Shown: positions 11,145 to 22,095, counted from the stretch's first letter. The stretch is DNA of 64,000 bases from Usnea hakonensis (GCA_013423325.1 BLJB01000199.1:62001-126000), one strand, 5' to 3'. Notes: generated by a model not told the origin, from the sequence alone. Numbers and translations: made by a program.

Positions 11145-11469
11145 GCCCATAATCATGAAACAATCCGGGCTTTAATTAAATAGCAGCTCACATGGTAGGA
11201 TTTCACGCAGAATTTCACGCAGAATTTCATGGCAGGGATAAGTACCCGAGGTTTTCGGGTATAATTTTGCCAAGCTTTTTAATGCCTAAATCCGAGCGTG
11301 ATTTTTCGAGACGCGGTTGAGCGCGACTATCACTTTAGCAAAATCGGAGAACATCCATCCAGCTCTTTCCCAGCATAGCTCCTCTGTGTTGCTTTTTTCT
11401 GGCTCCGTGTTCTCAATCAATACTTTATGACACTAATATCTACCATAATGGACTTCTGAATATACATTT
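11145..11469. promoter_or_regulatory. Bidirectional promoter RRP5 / CDT2-like
   Basis: This 325-bp spacer separates the two start codons. It holds a direct repeat of a 12-bp unit, ATTTCACGCAGA, at 11200-11211 and 11212-11223, with a partial third copy. A perfect 7-bp inverted repeat, TACCCGA (11243-11249) and TCGGGTA (11255-11261), has a 5-nt loop. A GACGCGG word near 11310 resembles, but does not match, an MCB box (ACGCGT), which would be relevant for a G1/S gene. The regulatory role is inferred. Confidence 0.5.
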
Positions 11470-13692
11470 ATGGAGGATCAAACCCCACTTGGGTCACAAG
11501 AGAACTCTCTGTCCAGCTGTGTAACTTCAACGAGCGGAGAGAATCTAGGTTCGTCGCCTGCGCTTCCCAGCCTAGGCAAACAAAATGGCAGCAAACCACG
11601 TAAAGCACCAACGATAACACCAAGAACGTTTACGCGGTTTTTCACACCCAAATCTTCCCTAGAGCGAGGTGGCCGGATCGGTGCTTCGAGGCAGGCATTG
11701 AGAGACATTACAGCCTCGGCGTCAAATCGCAAACGGCGAAGAACACCCACGAAAGATACCATACAGATTCTCGGTGAACACGACCAAGGCACCTCAAGGA
11801 GAAGGAAGCGGAGGATACCTGATTCTCTCGACGTGACTCCAGATCGATCTTCGCCACTAAAACGGATACGGAACCAGTCGTTGGACATTGTGGAAGATGG
11901 GGATAGTGGGTCGGAGACCACAGAGTCTAGAGAAGACCCCGAAGATCCTTTGCAGAGATACAGCAGGCAGCGCAAGTCCATCTCACCCTTCGTCAAGTCC
12001 AAATTTCGTGGCGCCCAAGGAATACATTTGCAGCGAGAAATTGGTATCCATGACAGAACGTCAGAATCTTGGTGTCTCGGTCGTAGTGCTTGGAATTCGA
12101 GAGACTGGCAGCGGGAGACGACCAACTTTATAACCAGACCCGAAGACGAGCATGTTTGCATGAACGTGGTAACGCCATCAGTCCTCACAATCCCTTTCTG
12201 TACGGCAAGCTGCAATAGTAGGTTCCGAGTACTACTGTATGTTTTTGCAAGATGCGCTAACTGGCATCTTTCAGCGAATTCTCTCATTGCCATTGGAGAT
12301 GAGGACGGAGGTGTGAGACTGCTCGAGAGCGAGAAAGATGAGAAGCCAGACTTTACAAAAGCGTACTTGGCATTTCGGCCGCATGCAAATGCCATTCTTG
12401 ACTTGGCTTTCTCTCCAGATGATTCACTATTGGCAACAGCATCCGGAGATCAGACTTCGCATGTCATTGACATGCCCACCCAACGCGCCACTTACACTCT
12501 AGCCGGCCACGTTTCTTCTGTCAAACAAGTTCGTTTCCAGCCTGGAAACTCAAATGTTCTTGCAAGTTCGAGTCGCGATGGGAGCGTGCAGATTTGGGAT
12601 CTCCGGTGCAAGGGCTTCGATGCTCCTGTCCGGGATATCCAAGTCTCCTTTGAACCCTCTAGCGGTGACACTCATCGGAGCTCTGCTCCAATCAAGGTGA
12701 CATGGGCTCGCTCTGTCAATACCATCTTTGAGGCCCATGCAAATCGGCAGCCAAATTCGGGAAACAATGGCAAGCCTGCACCGAGCTTTGACGCGCCATC
12801 CAAGACCGAATCGCCAGGTAGAAAAGGCGACGTTTCTATCACTTCCCTTTGTTTTCTTCAGCCAGGACGAGAACATCTTCTCCTTACCGGCTCCGAAGCA
12901 AATGCTAGTGTCAAATTATGGGACCTCCGTACCACGCACAATCACCGCCGAAGTCGGGCAACACCTTTATCAAGTACTCTACAGCCTGAAAGCCACAACA
13001 GGCACCGTCATTTTGGCCTAACCTCTCTGTCTTTGAGCGGCGATGGTGGACGACTGTACACCTTGTGTAGAGACAACACTGTCTATGCGTACTCGGCATC
13101 GCATTTGATACTAGGCCATTCGCCAGAGCTGTCTAAATCCTTCTCAAAGCCTCGAAGGTCTGGTGGTCCGGAGAAAGAAGGTCTGGGGCCTATATATGGG
13201 TTTCGACATCCGAAATTTCATGCAACGACGTTTTATGTCAAATCGGCTTTACGGACCGCAAAAGACGATAAGAGCGAGATGCTCGTGGTAGGGAGCAGTG
13301 ATGGCTGTGCCGTGATATTCCCGACAGACGAAAGATACATGAACCGCGCGAACCACCAGCGGATACTGTCTTCGACCTCACCATTACCAAGGAGCCGGCC
13401 GTCTTTGAGACGAACAGACAGCAGCACAGGCCTCTCCACTCGCCTGGAAGACACAATTCCCATATATCAACATGGCTCAGCGCTGATCCGGGGTCACAAC
13501 AGAGAATTGACTGGGCTGACATGGACTCCAAGAGGCGAGCTGGTCACGGTTGGTGATGACTGTGCGGCGAGATGCTGGAGGGAGGATGGTACGGAGGCCA
13601 GGGATCTGCGATTGGGTGGCGAGAAAGAAGGACGACGATGGGGTTGCGGGTGGGCTGAAGCTGAAGAAGGATGGGATGATGACGACGGATGA
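11470..13692 (+). CDS. cdt2: CDT2-like WD40 substrate receptor of CRL4 ubiquitin ligase
   Basis: Exons are 11470-12217 and 12275-13692. The 57-bp intron contains GCTAAC and is in frame and stop-free, so retention would only insert 19 residues. The spliced product is 721 residues. A disordered basic N-terminus of about 200 residues is followed by WD40 blades: HANAILDLAFSPDDSLLATA, GHVSSVKQVRFQPGNSNVLA, the WDxR-box blade RDGSVQIWDLR that would dock on DDB1, and a last GHNRELTGLTWTPRGELVTV blade. This layout matches Cdt2/DTL, which directs PCNA-bound Cdt1 and other S-phase substrates to destruction in the nucleus. The N-terminus has a PIP-like FTRFF. It ends 107 bp from the convergent TIM-family gene. 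The assignment rests on domain order, so another WD40 DCAF remains possible. Confidence 0.8.
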   Translation: MEDQTPLGSQENSLSSCVTSTSGENLGSSPALPSLGKQNGSKPRKAPTITPRTFTRFFTPKSSLERGGRIGASRQALRDITASASNRKRRRTPTKDTIQILGEHDQGTSRRRKRRIPDSLDVTPDRSSPLKRIRNQSLDIVEDGDSGSETTESREDPEDPLQRYSRQRKSISPFVKSKFRGAQGIHLQREIGIHDRTSESWCLGRSAWNSRDWQRETTNFITRPEDEHVCMNVVTPSVLTIPFCTASCNSRFRVLLYVFARCANWHLSANSLIAIGDEDGGVRLLESEKDEKPDFTKAYLAFRPHANAILDLAFSPDDSLLATASGDQTSHVIDMPTQRATYTLAGHVSSVKQVRFQPGNSNVLASSSRDGSVQIWDLRCKGFDAPVRDIQVSFEPSSGDTHRSSAPIKVTWARSVNTIFEAHANRQPNSGNNGKPAPSFDAPSKTESPGRKGDVSITSLCFLQPGREHLLLTGSEANASVKLWDLRTTHNHRRSRATPLSSTLQPESHNRHRHFGLTSLSLSGDGGRLYTLCRDNTVYAYSASHLILGHSPELSKSFSKPRRSGGPEKEGLGPIYGFRHPKFHATTFYVKSALRTAKDDKSEMLVVGSSDGCAVIFPTDERYMNRANHQRILSSTSPLPRSRPSLRRTDSSTGLSTRLEDTIPIYQHGSALIRGHNRELTGLTWTPRGELVTVGDDCAARCWREDGTEARDLRLGGEKEGRRWGCGWAEAEEGWDDDDG

Positions 13693-13799
13693 CGCGTCCT
13701 GAGTCACTTCGTTCGCTTGCATTGTACCTTATTAGTCAAAACCCACGGCAGGCAGGCAATTAGGAATCCAGCATGTGACCAGTAGTGACCTCGACTCCC

Positions 13800-14863
13800 T
13801 CACGTCTTTGGCCTTGGTGGCTCCTGGCCTTGTCTTTCCTTTATGCTCCTCTCCTCGCCCTGCAACCTCTCCACCTCCTCATCCAACAAAGCAATCTCGG
13901 CGTCTACCTTCAATAGCGTTTCCTTCAATGTATTGGCATATTCTTCATTGCTCAAGAAAGTCACAGGACTCCATTTCATCCCTGCAAGCTTGACCCAAAA
14001 CGGCTTCCCTTTATTTCTCTGGCCTTCCACCGCTGCTTGGGCATCAGAAGCAACTTGCTCTGAATGTCGTGCATCGAGCACGTCATAGATGGTTTGCCCT
14101 ACATATCCAAAAACTGTGAACATGACTGTCCCTGGGATAATATTACGTGGACCACGAAGTAGACCACCAATTACGCAGCCTGTTATCCCACCAGCGCAGG
14201 TGCTGGCCGTCAGGCGATCCTTTGGGTTTGACCTAGGGTAGTAGGTGTGGAGGATGGTAGACCTTGTCGCTAGGGATCGTACAAAGGGGTCAGTACCGAC
14301 TTTTTCTGAATGGCATTGCGAATGGACTCGCCAAATGTTGCGACCATGAGTTTTAGACAAATGACCTACCCCAGAATGTGCTGCCAAGGGCAGACCATCG
14401 AATACCGGCAGCAATCGTGAAGATAGTGGGACGAGCAGAGTAAAGGACACCTGCGACGCCGCCATAAAGGAGGCCTGTAGTTCCTAAACTTTTGTGAGCG
14501 GAGGGTGCTAAATTGATTGACAGCAACTGATTATTTCAGCTGAGCTAATTAATATTATATGGGATTGAACTTTTCCATCAGAGGTAACACTGATTCTTTG
14601 CGAAATACAATGTCTTTTGCAGTTTGGGTAAGGAAAGAGTTTGTGCAAACATTGAGGCTTGTGTCGTTCTTTGATATATGTAGCAAATTGCAGAAATATC
14701 GTCATCAATTCTCATCTTGTATAAGAAGGATGTGAAGATATGATAGAATGTGTGAGGTCCCAGACATAAGAAGCACAAGCTTACCAGTTAATGCACCGAC
14801 TTTCAATGCCGGTATCAAAATTTCTCGAGCCGGAAAGCCATATGGCTTGTTAGGCTGCTCCAT
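13800..14863 (-). CDS. Tim17/Tim22/Tim23-family mitochondrial membrane protein
   Basis: Exons on the minus strand are 14863-14785, 14483-14370 and 14269-13800, with introns of 301 and 100 bp. The joins keep frame and give 220 residues beginning MEQPNKPYGFPAREILIPAL. Glycine-rich membrane segments follow (LLYGGVAGVLYSARPTIFTI, AGIRWSALGSTFW, ASTCAGGITGCVIGGLLRG and PGTVMFTVFGYVGQTIYDV), the pattern of the Tim17/22/23 superfamily. The C-terminal third is soluble and ends in a charged coiled coil (EIALLDEEVERLQGEE). The likely location is the mitochondrial inner membrane. It could be an import component or a complex I-associated member of the superfamily (NDUFA11-like), and sequence alone does not decide. 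It starts 369 bp from the divergent eIF4B gene. Confidence 0.75.
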
Positions 14864-15232
14864 TCTGGACCAATACTCAAATAATCACATCCATCTTGAC
14901 TCTCAGTGCTTATCTATTTCAATGAGGAATTGCAGTAAGAAATACTTGATTCTATCCTAAAAACGTGAACTTCCTCCTGCAGAATGACGGAGAGGAGTAG
15001 GTATTTAGGGCTATAAAAGCACGCTAGAGGATCGTCGGCTAAATTAAAATAGACTATTTCTCAAACCCGTTCGAATCTCAATACCAAGATTTCGCACAAC
15101 GATACCAGATCCTGGTATCCCTCCACACAAATTTGGACAACGTCTCAGCAAGTAGCTTGCTACTGCAATCCGCACCTTTCAAGATCAAGGCCGGTGGACG
15201 CTCGTGAGAGCGTGGGATACTGAGCCGCAATC
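14864..15232. promoter_or_regulatory. Divergent promoter TIM-family gene / eIF4B
   Basis: This 369-bp region lies between two divergent start codons. It contains a CTATAAAAG TATA-like word near 15011 and a GTTCGAATC word near 15070. The latter resembles a tRNA B box, but no cloverleaf can be drawn around it. No other site is recognised. Confidence 0.4.
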
Positions 15233-17373
15233 ATGGGTATGTTCAAGACTATTACCTTGGTCATGGCGACCTCAATGCGTGCAGTATGCTGACGATGTTG
15301 TGCATAGCTCCAAAAAAGACGAAGGGTGAGAAGATGGATCTGGGTACCTTTCTCACCGATTCGAGTATGTTCTGGAGAACACGTCGCACCAGTGGAGATA
15401 GAGCAGCTGCTGACGAGGCTTCAAGCGCTGGGTTCATGGGCCGACGAAATGGAAGATATGCCAATGCCTTGTACGTTTCTTTTCTGGAGTGCTTCAATCA
15501 AAGACACTGCTAACTCTCCTGCTATCTAGCTGGTAAGGAAACCTGCCACATCCTAGGAGGCAAACAAGGAAGCAAGGGTGGGGGCTGATTTGCGCAGCAC
15601 CCAGTGGTCGTGGAGGCTATGGTGGCGATCGTCCAAGCAACGCGGGAGCTAGCTTTGGAGGCATGGCAGGTATGGACACAATTTTTTCTTGAAGAGAAGA
15701 CGAAAAGGCTGACCAAAGACTACCAGATCGGGGGGGGTACTCCGTTCGCGAGCAACTACCATTGCCTACAAAGCCTCCCTATACGGTACATCTTGGTAAC
15801 ATGTCCTTTGAATCCACGGAAGGGGACATTACAGATTTCTTCGCTGGCTGCGAAGTGACGAGCGTCCGCATTGTCGAGGACAAGTTGGAGAGAAAGCCGA
15901 AAGGCTTCGGCTACGCAGAATTCGCAACATTGGATGGATTGAAGAAGGCTTTGGACGCCAACAATACTCAATTTGGAGGCCGCAATATTAGAGTCAGCGT
16001 TGCAGAGCCGCGTAAGATATCTCGCGCTGAAGCTATTGAGACATGAAAATTGCTGATCAGAATCTCAAATCGCAGAAAAAGATCGACCTGATGCTCGTGA
16101 TTTCGCCGATTGGACACGGAAAGGCCCTCTTGCCGACGTCCCTGGGCAGCGACGAGGATCAGAGAGGGGTGGTTTCGGCTCTGGACGCGGAGGATTCGAG
16201 AACGCATCTGACGCCGGGAGTGAGCGTGGTGGCCGTCGGGCTGGCTATGAGCAAGGTGATGGGAAAGTACGAGACTTTGGCAATTGGGATCGCAAAGGTC
16301 CGCTTACGCCGACTCTACCAGCTGGGCCGGCAGCTCGAAGTTTCGATCGGCCAGTGAGCCGTGATGGACCATCAAATAGACGTAACTCGCCGGCGTGGGG
16401 AGAAGGACGATCCCAGGACGGCTCTCGACCTCCAAGACGTGAATTTGCGGAACGACCGCCAGTGGAACGACCACCGACCGCGGCGGAGCAAGACAGCCAA
16501 TGGAGGACGAAGATGAGGCCTGACGCTCCGCCTGCTCCGCCCGTGCAACCTGTCCAGGCGGTTAAATCTCCGACTATTCCCAACCGTCAGCTCAGCACAC
16601 CTCCCTCCCCGGCCGGTGCCCCAGCAGCTCCCGCCACGCGTCCGAAGTTGAATCTAGCAAAGCGCACCGTTTCTGAGACTCCTCCCGATGCAAACCTATC
16701 TGAAGCTGCACCCGTGGCAGACTCCAAAGCCAGTCCATTTGGCGCCGCCAAGCCCATCGATACAGCCGCCCGTGAGAAAGAGGTCGAAGAGAAACGCCAG
16801 GTTGCTATTCGCGAGAAGAAAGAAGCCGAAGAAAAGGCACGTGCTGAAAAGAAAGCCGTAGAAGACAAAGCTCGGGAGGAGAAGAAGGTGTCTCGGGAAG
16901 TCGAGCAAGTTAATAAGACTGAGCAAGCGCCTGCGTGGAAACAAAGACCACCCCAGGAAAAGGCCAACGGCCAAGAACAGAAGAGAGTCAACGGCCAAGT
17001 CCAAGAGCAGAAGAAGGTCAATGGTCAAGCGCCAGTGCAAGAAAAAGAGAACGGCGCAGCAGCCCCTCCGCCTGGCAGAAGCTATGAAATTCTTCGGAGG
17101 ACAGCCAACGAAGAAAGTTCCGCGGCGGATGAAGAGGCTGAAGAAGCTGAAGCGGCTGAAGAGGGTGGACTCGTCACTGAAGACAAAGCTGTCAAACCCA
17201 AGGAGATTGTACAGGACATTCAGCAGGGGAAGTTGCAGACGAACGATTCCTCAGCTGCCGGCACACCCGATCCCAGTGCCGATGCCCTTGAGGATGAAGG
17301 CTGGAGTACAGTCTCAAAGCCGGAGAAGAAGCGGAAGAACGGCAATCAAGCTGCTCGTGCCATTGCCTCTTAA
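15233..17373 (+). CDS. tif3: Translation initiation factor eIF4B
   Basis: Exons are 15233-15236, 15308-15364, 15426-15470, 15598-15669, 15727-16011 and 16076-17373, giving 586 residues. The first exon holds only ATGG, and the product starts MAPKKTKGEKMDLGTFLTDS, as fungal eIF4B proteins do. The conserved SWADEMEDMPMP motif follows. An RRM (residues about 70-155) has RNP2-like VHLGNMSF and RNP1-like KGFGYAEF. After it come an RG-rich segment (RRGSERGGFGSGRGGFE), proline-rich repeats and a long charged helix (AREKEVEEKRQVAIREKK onward). eIF4B binds RNA and stimulates the eIF4A helicase in mRNA recruitment in the cytosol. The 127-bp third intron contains an internal AG-CTG-GTAAGG that could act as a 3-nt exon (15530-15532). 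Confidence 0.92.
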
Positions 17374-17961
17374 ACATCTGGTCCATGTGTCCCAAAAGGA
17401 AGGAGGATGAATCGCAATTTCAACATGAGACGCAGATGCTTCATATTCCTATATTCCACCACGAGATCTCTCCTCATCTCCCTCCTCCATTCCATTTCTC
17501 CACAGGCGTTACGGGGCGCAGATGCAATGATGCATAGCTACTCGCTGGACATGGATTCGTTTCTGGATACAGCTCGCAGCTGCGGACGACCACAATGCTC
17601 AGGCTAATCCTCTGACCAGCAATCTATATGCAAGAATGGAAAAGTTTCGCTCAGGCGTCGGATTCTTTCTTTCCGAGCCTTTCAGCGGGAGGATTTACGA
17701 CAGCGGTACCGTCATAGAAAAGGGTAACATGACCTACGTTGGTCCTTGATTACGTGTATACTAGATTGCAAACAGTTTTTACCAAAATGCATAGACCGAG
17801 GGTTCAAAATGTTAAGCCTGGACTTGGACCCTGTCGATCATTGCCCGCCTCGGCTGTTGTTAATGGTAGGACTAGTGACTAGTGGCAGGGATGCATGTGT
17901 CTCGACTACCTTGTTATTAACCCTCCAAATACCATCTTCCTCTCCTCAATATTACAATGAA
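17374..17961. other. Intergenic spacer eIF4B / Sec2-domain gene
   Basis: This region should contain the eIF4B 3' UTR and the Sec2-domain promoter. Pyrimidine-rich DNA (17930-17955) precedes the Sec2-domain ATG. No repeat or gene is recognised. Confidence 0.4.
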
Positions 17962-18775
17962 ATGTCCTCAGTTACAACAACAATACTACAAGATTCTCCT
18001 ACCCCACCATTTCCTATCACATCTCTGACCAAGACATGTCACCAATGCGGAGCCCAATTGTCTCACTCACATCCTCCAGTCACAGAAGATGCACAAAATA
18101 GGATCCAAGAACTTGAGACACAGGTCAGGATATTAACCGGCAAAGCAACCGCCGCAGGTACATTCTCTTCTCCTATCTGCTCACTAATCTACACAAATTC
18201 TCCACACCATGGCCTCTACACTCTACATCCAATTCTGACGCATCAGCATGCTGAATCTTGCTCTAGTCGACAAACTCGCCGACTACGAAGACGAGATCCG
18301 CCAGCTCAAATCATCCACCATCCCCCCCTCCGATCCCACTCCAACCACCCAACCCCCATCCCGACCCACTTCAGCCGCCGGGATCCAACGAAGCCACCTC
18401 CAAACCCGAATCTCTCACCTCCTCCCCTCCACCCGGCGCGCCACATCCCAACCCCCCTCCTCCGCCCCCGCAGACCCTCCCAACCACACCACCAACCGCG
18501 AGAACGCAGAGCTCTTAACCATGCTCACGCGCGAGCAATCGCTCCGCCAAGCAGCAGAGTCGCGGGTCAGTCAAACGAACGACGAACTGGAAGAGTTATC
18601 GGCGCAGCTGTTCACCGAAGCGAACGAGATGGTGGCGACGGAGCGGAAAGCGAGAGCCAAGTTGGAGGAGCGGGTGGCTGTTTTGGAGAGGAGGGATAGG
18701 GAGAAGCGGACGAGGTTGGAGGTGTTGGAGGGGAGGTTGGGGAGGATTGAGAGGGTGAGGGAGATGTTGAAGTGA
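17962..18775 (+). CDS. Sec2-domain Rab guanine-nucleotide exchange factor
   Basis: Exons are 17962-18157 and 18267-18775 (109-bp intron), giving 234 residues. The N-terminus has a CHQCGAQ pair of cysteines. Two coiled-coil segments follow (RIQELETQVRILTGKA continuing into VDKLADYEDEIRQL) around a proline/serine-rich linker. The C-terminal coiled coil contains ELEELSAQLFTEANEMVATE, the diagnostic Sec2/Rabin8 GEF signature (LFxEANxMV). Sec2-type proteins activate the Rab GTPase Sec4/Rab8 on secretory vesicles. It is much shorter than budding-yeast Sec2 (759 residues). It holds only the GEF coiled coil and lacks the long C-terminal region, so it is best called a short Sec2-domain protein. Confidence 0.82.
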
Positions 18776-19581
18776 AGCTGGTGGATGGACGGCGTTTGCG
18801 GTCATGGGGGGGGCGTTTGCGGTTGTTGTGGGGTGTGGAGGAATGGTTGGATACCCATCAATGTTGTTTGGGGGGCGTTAAGGTGTTTGGCAGATTCCCT
18901 CTTTGCGAGTTGCCTTGTACGGGAATCGGACTGCAAGGTCTACAATCTACTACTCAACTTTCCCGTCCCCCCTTTCCTATCTAACTTACTCACCCTCATA
19001 CCATCTCAAACCGCACAATTAACCCCCTAGTATCCAAGCACTCACGTCCATGGCACCTACATCTCCATCTCTGGTAAGGAAGGATGGGGCTGAAAGTGCT
19101 TTATGGGTGTGTTGGTGGTGGGGCATGGGGGAGGGAGAGATGTGTAGGGGGGGGATGTAGGGGATGTAGAGTGGGGGGGGGGGAGTGGGGAGATGGTTTG
19201 TGGTTATTGATGGTAGCGATGGGAAGGAGGGGGAAGGGAGGTTGTGATGGTTGGGATTTATGGGGGGGTCGTTGTTTGAACATTGTTCTCTGAATTAACA
19301 TCTGCTGCTTCTGGCACTCAATAATTCCGCGCTTGATCTCAGGGCATTGCCACTGTCTTCAGTTCTTCCAATAAAAGACATCTCGTCTCCATAGCCAGTG
19401 CTCCATTCCCCAATCAGCATGGAACAACATTCCCAGCGCCAGGCACATGTTGTGAGTAAAAACTTCGATTGGGGCTCAGTAGAAAAAAGAAAAAAAAAAC
19501 GCTGTATTCTATCAAAAATCAGCGGGGGGTATATATATAACGCCGGTTTCAACCACGCAACGAAGAAGAACTTCATCCAAC
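18776..19581. other. G-rich intergenic spacer
   Basis: This 806-bp gene-free stretch lies between two convergent genes. It contains strongly G-skewed DNA (18780-18880, and 19085-19275 with a run of 11-12 G near 19173) that could form G-quadruplexes, and an A-rich run near 19490. No coding signal is supported. Confidence 0.5.
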
Positions 19582-20475
19582 TTATCCCGCTCTCGCGCTC
19601 CACAGCGAGGATCCGATGCCAGTACTGACCACAGTCCGAGCACCAGCAGCCATCAGCTCCACCACACCCATCGGCAAGAGATGTTTCAGCAAGAGCGACC
19701 GCATACTCGGCGCTTTATCCGTGTCGCCAGGGATGCTCTCAGCAGCAGCTGGCTGACCAGCAGCAGCAGTGGACACTCCCTCCCCAAGCCCCTCACTAAT
19801 TTCCCCCACCACCTCGATCATCGACCGCATAATAAACAGCGCTTCCCCCACCACCTCTTCCCTTTCCCCCACCGTCAACGTCTCCTCAACGGCCGCAAAG
19901 CGGCTCTTAAACTCCCCCTTAACATCCTCCCCATCCTCACACCCCTCAAACGTCCAGAACCCAAGATATCCATCCACCCCACCATCATCTACCCCCCCTC
20001 CCCTCCAAAACCCACCTCCCGCCCCCCTCAACCGCGCCCGAATAACCCGTCCCCCAGAAAACAGCGCCATATAGAGCACCCACGTATACGCGAGCAAGAG
20101 ATGTTTCCTCCCAGGCACCTCCGCACGAACATGTTCCATGAAAGCCCTTAGGCGCGGCCCATTTTCCGATTCCAACTCCTCAATCCCAGTCCCCAGAATC
20201 CTCTCAACATCACTCCTCCCCCTCGGCCCCCTTTCCAATCCCTTTACGCACAAACCCTCGTCTAACGCGAGTATTTCTTCAAATGCGCTATATATGCTTA
20301 AAATGCAGCGCATGCCCTGTGCATACAGCCTCGGGTCTTGGACGTGGGGCGGGAGCGCGAGAGGGAGGAGGGAGAGGATGAGGGTGTTGAGGGTTGTGTG
20401 GAGGGGGCGGGTGGCGAGGTTGATTTGTTGGGGGAGGGAGGCGGAGGCGGAGGGGGAGGAAGGCGCAGGGTGCAT
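19582..20475 (-). CDS. Heme oxygenase-like protein with C-terminal hydrophobic segment
   Basis: This single exon encodes 297 residues. The all-helical pattern fits the heme oxygenase-like fold. LATRPLHTTLN near residue 26 matches the proximal-histidine helix of heme oxygenases (ATRxxH). YTWVLYMALFSGGRVIRARL aligns with the distal-helix signature, normally YLGDLSGGQ, and keeps the SGG bend. EALFIMRSMIEVVGEI forms a late helix. The hydrophobic HLLPMGVVELMAAGA near the C-terminus could be a tail anchor. True heme oxygenase cleaves heme to biliverdin, CO and iron at the ER. Because Asp-Leu before SGG is replaced by Leu-Phe, activity is not certain. On the plus strand the gene is C-rich on the left and G-rich after about 20330. 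Confidence 0.65.
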   Translation of the reverse strand: MHPAPSSPSASASLPQQINLATRPLHTTLNTLILSLLPLALPPHVQDPRLYAQGMRCILSIYSAFEEILALDEGLCVKGLERGPRGRSDVERILGTGIEELESENGPRLRAFMEHVRAEVPGRKHLLLAYTWVLYMALFSGGRVIRARLRGAGGGFWRGGGVDDGGVDGYLGFWTFEGCEDGEDVKGEFKSRFAAVEETLTVGEREEVVGEALFIMRSMIEVVGEISEGLGEGVSTAAAGQPAAAESIPGDTDKAPSMRSLLLKHLLPMGVVELMAAGARTVVSTGIGSSLWSARAG

Positions 20476-22095
20476 AGTTGTTGATTTGCTTTGCTCTGCT
20501 GTGCCGGACCGTCTCTCTCGTACACTTGCCCCGCACTCCTCTACAAAAATCTAACTACAGAGAAAACCGCAAGACGGGCTCACTTACCCCTGCTTAGAGA
20601 AAGCACAAATACTCTGAGTACGTCATTGTGATCGATCATCCAATCAATCAATCGCACCAGGAACAGCTTACTAATGAAGAGTACGGGCCGAAAGCGGAAA
20701 TATTCCGCTGGGGACGCGCTCTTACGAGCGAGGCGAGAGCCGCCAACGCATCTGTTCAAGTTTTCCACATAAACGAAACGTGACACAGCTGAGAATATCA
20801 AATCCCCGTATTCTCCATGGCTCTCCATTCAGAAATGACAGCCTTGATCATCTCGCATGCGGCATGCCTAAGCACGATATAAACCACTCTCGTCCCAGCG
20901 CAGCCCATTCGTCCTGCAGGACCGAATAACCCAACCAGCTAGGGTAGATTCTGTAATGATACCGCGCTCAGGGGCAGCATTAACAGTTCCCTTCTCTCCT
21001 CCTGGATAGACAGGGGGTAAATCGACCGCGCGTACAAAACGTTTTCGTCAAGGCTCCCAGACAGTACTCGACAGCACGAAGAACGGGGGCCGACACTCTA
21101 GATACTTAGATATATCTACAGGGAAACATTTCCACTCATTCCCCTGTCAAAGACCTCTAAGTCAATGACACTAAGCTTGAAGGCTACCTACGGACCGAAT
21201 GGTTTCGACATCAAGTAAGCTGCCGAAGCGATAAAGATGAGCTGAGAGTGTTACAACCTCTCTACCTATATAAACTACCAGCATAGCGCCTCTCCTCCAA
21301 TCTTCCCCTCATCTAAATCAATCAAACCAGGCCCCTATCTACCTACCCTACACAACAGTGATTTCACCCACATCCCCACCTCCCAATCACCACAACACAC
21401 CCAGAACGCGTAACACCCTGTCCCCCAAATACACCTCACAACCAAACCCCACAACAACTATCAACCCACCCAGTCCCCTCCCCCCTACCAAACAAAACCA
21501 CCATCTCCCCAGCTCATGCCAAAATCCTCTCCATCATCAATCTAACCTTACCAACAAACGTAAAATAACTAGGTACGCATATCACACAAACTAGGTACCA
21601 TACCATGCGCGCACCCATATACATCGCGCACCTAGCCGCGCCATGTCAGCCGAAAACGAAAAAGCGATCAGCACGACCACCGAACCGAACAAAGTCAGCC
21701 GCACATGACGGCATGAGGGGGCGGCCGGCCCCCATTTATTGCTTTCCTAAAAGGGGGGAGGTGTGAGTGGGTCCGCTGCTCAGCCTTCTGTCTGTTTACA
21801 TATTATATATCTTATATAAATTACCCGGAAGTCCCCCTACGCGCGTGGGTATTCTATAAGCTTACAATCTATAAAAATAATCCACGGTTGATTTCAGGGC
21901 TGGTTTTCCATCTTGCCGAAATTGCTACTTACTGCAAACCTGTAGGCAAAGGTGTGCGAGGCTTTACGATTTGTGCGAGCGTTGGACGCTATCACTGTCG
22001 GGTATCTCTTGTTCCTCGATCAGTGAAAACTCCCAGAAGTCAGCAAGAAAGCGGCGATCTTCTAGGTTCTTCAGTCGTCCACAAATCCACGGACA
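20476..22095. other. Gene-free region, 1.6 kb
   Basis: This is the upstream region of the heme-oxygenase-like gene and of the repeat membrane-protein gene. It has a TATA-like CTATATAAAC near 21266 followed by C-rich DNA (21350-21540), which looks like a promoter. The open frames after it begin without ATG and are low complexity. A TATATTATATATC AT-rich patch lies near 21800. No gene or RNA is supported. Confidence 0.4.

Noticed and set aside
15040..15090. tRNA-like B box (GTTCGAATC) near 15070
   Set aside because: No A box at the right distance and no acceptor or anticodon stem can be drawn, so it is taken as chance in a promoter.
21358..21594. Open frame after a TATA-like box at 21266
   Set aside because: It begins at GTG rather than ATG and is low-complexity Pro/Asn/His from C-rich DNA.
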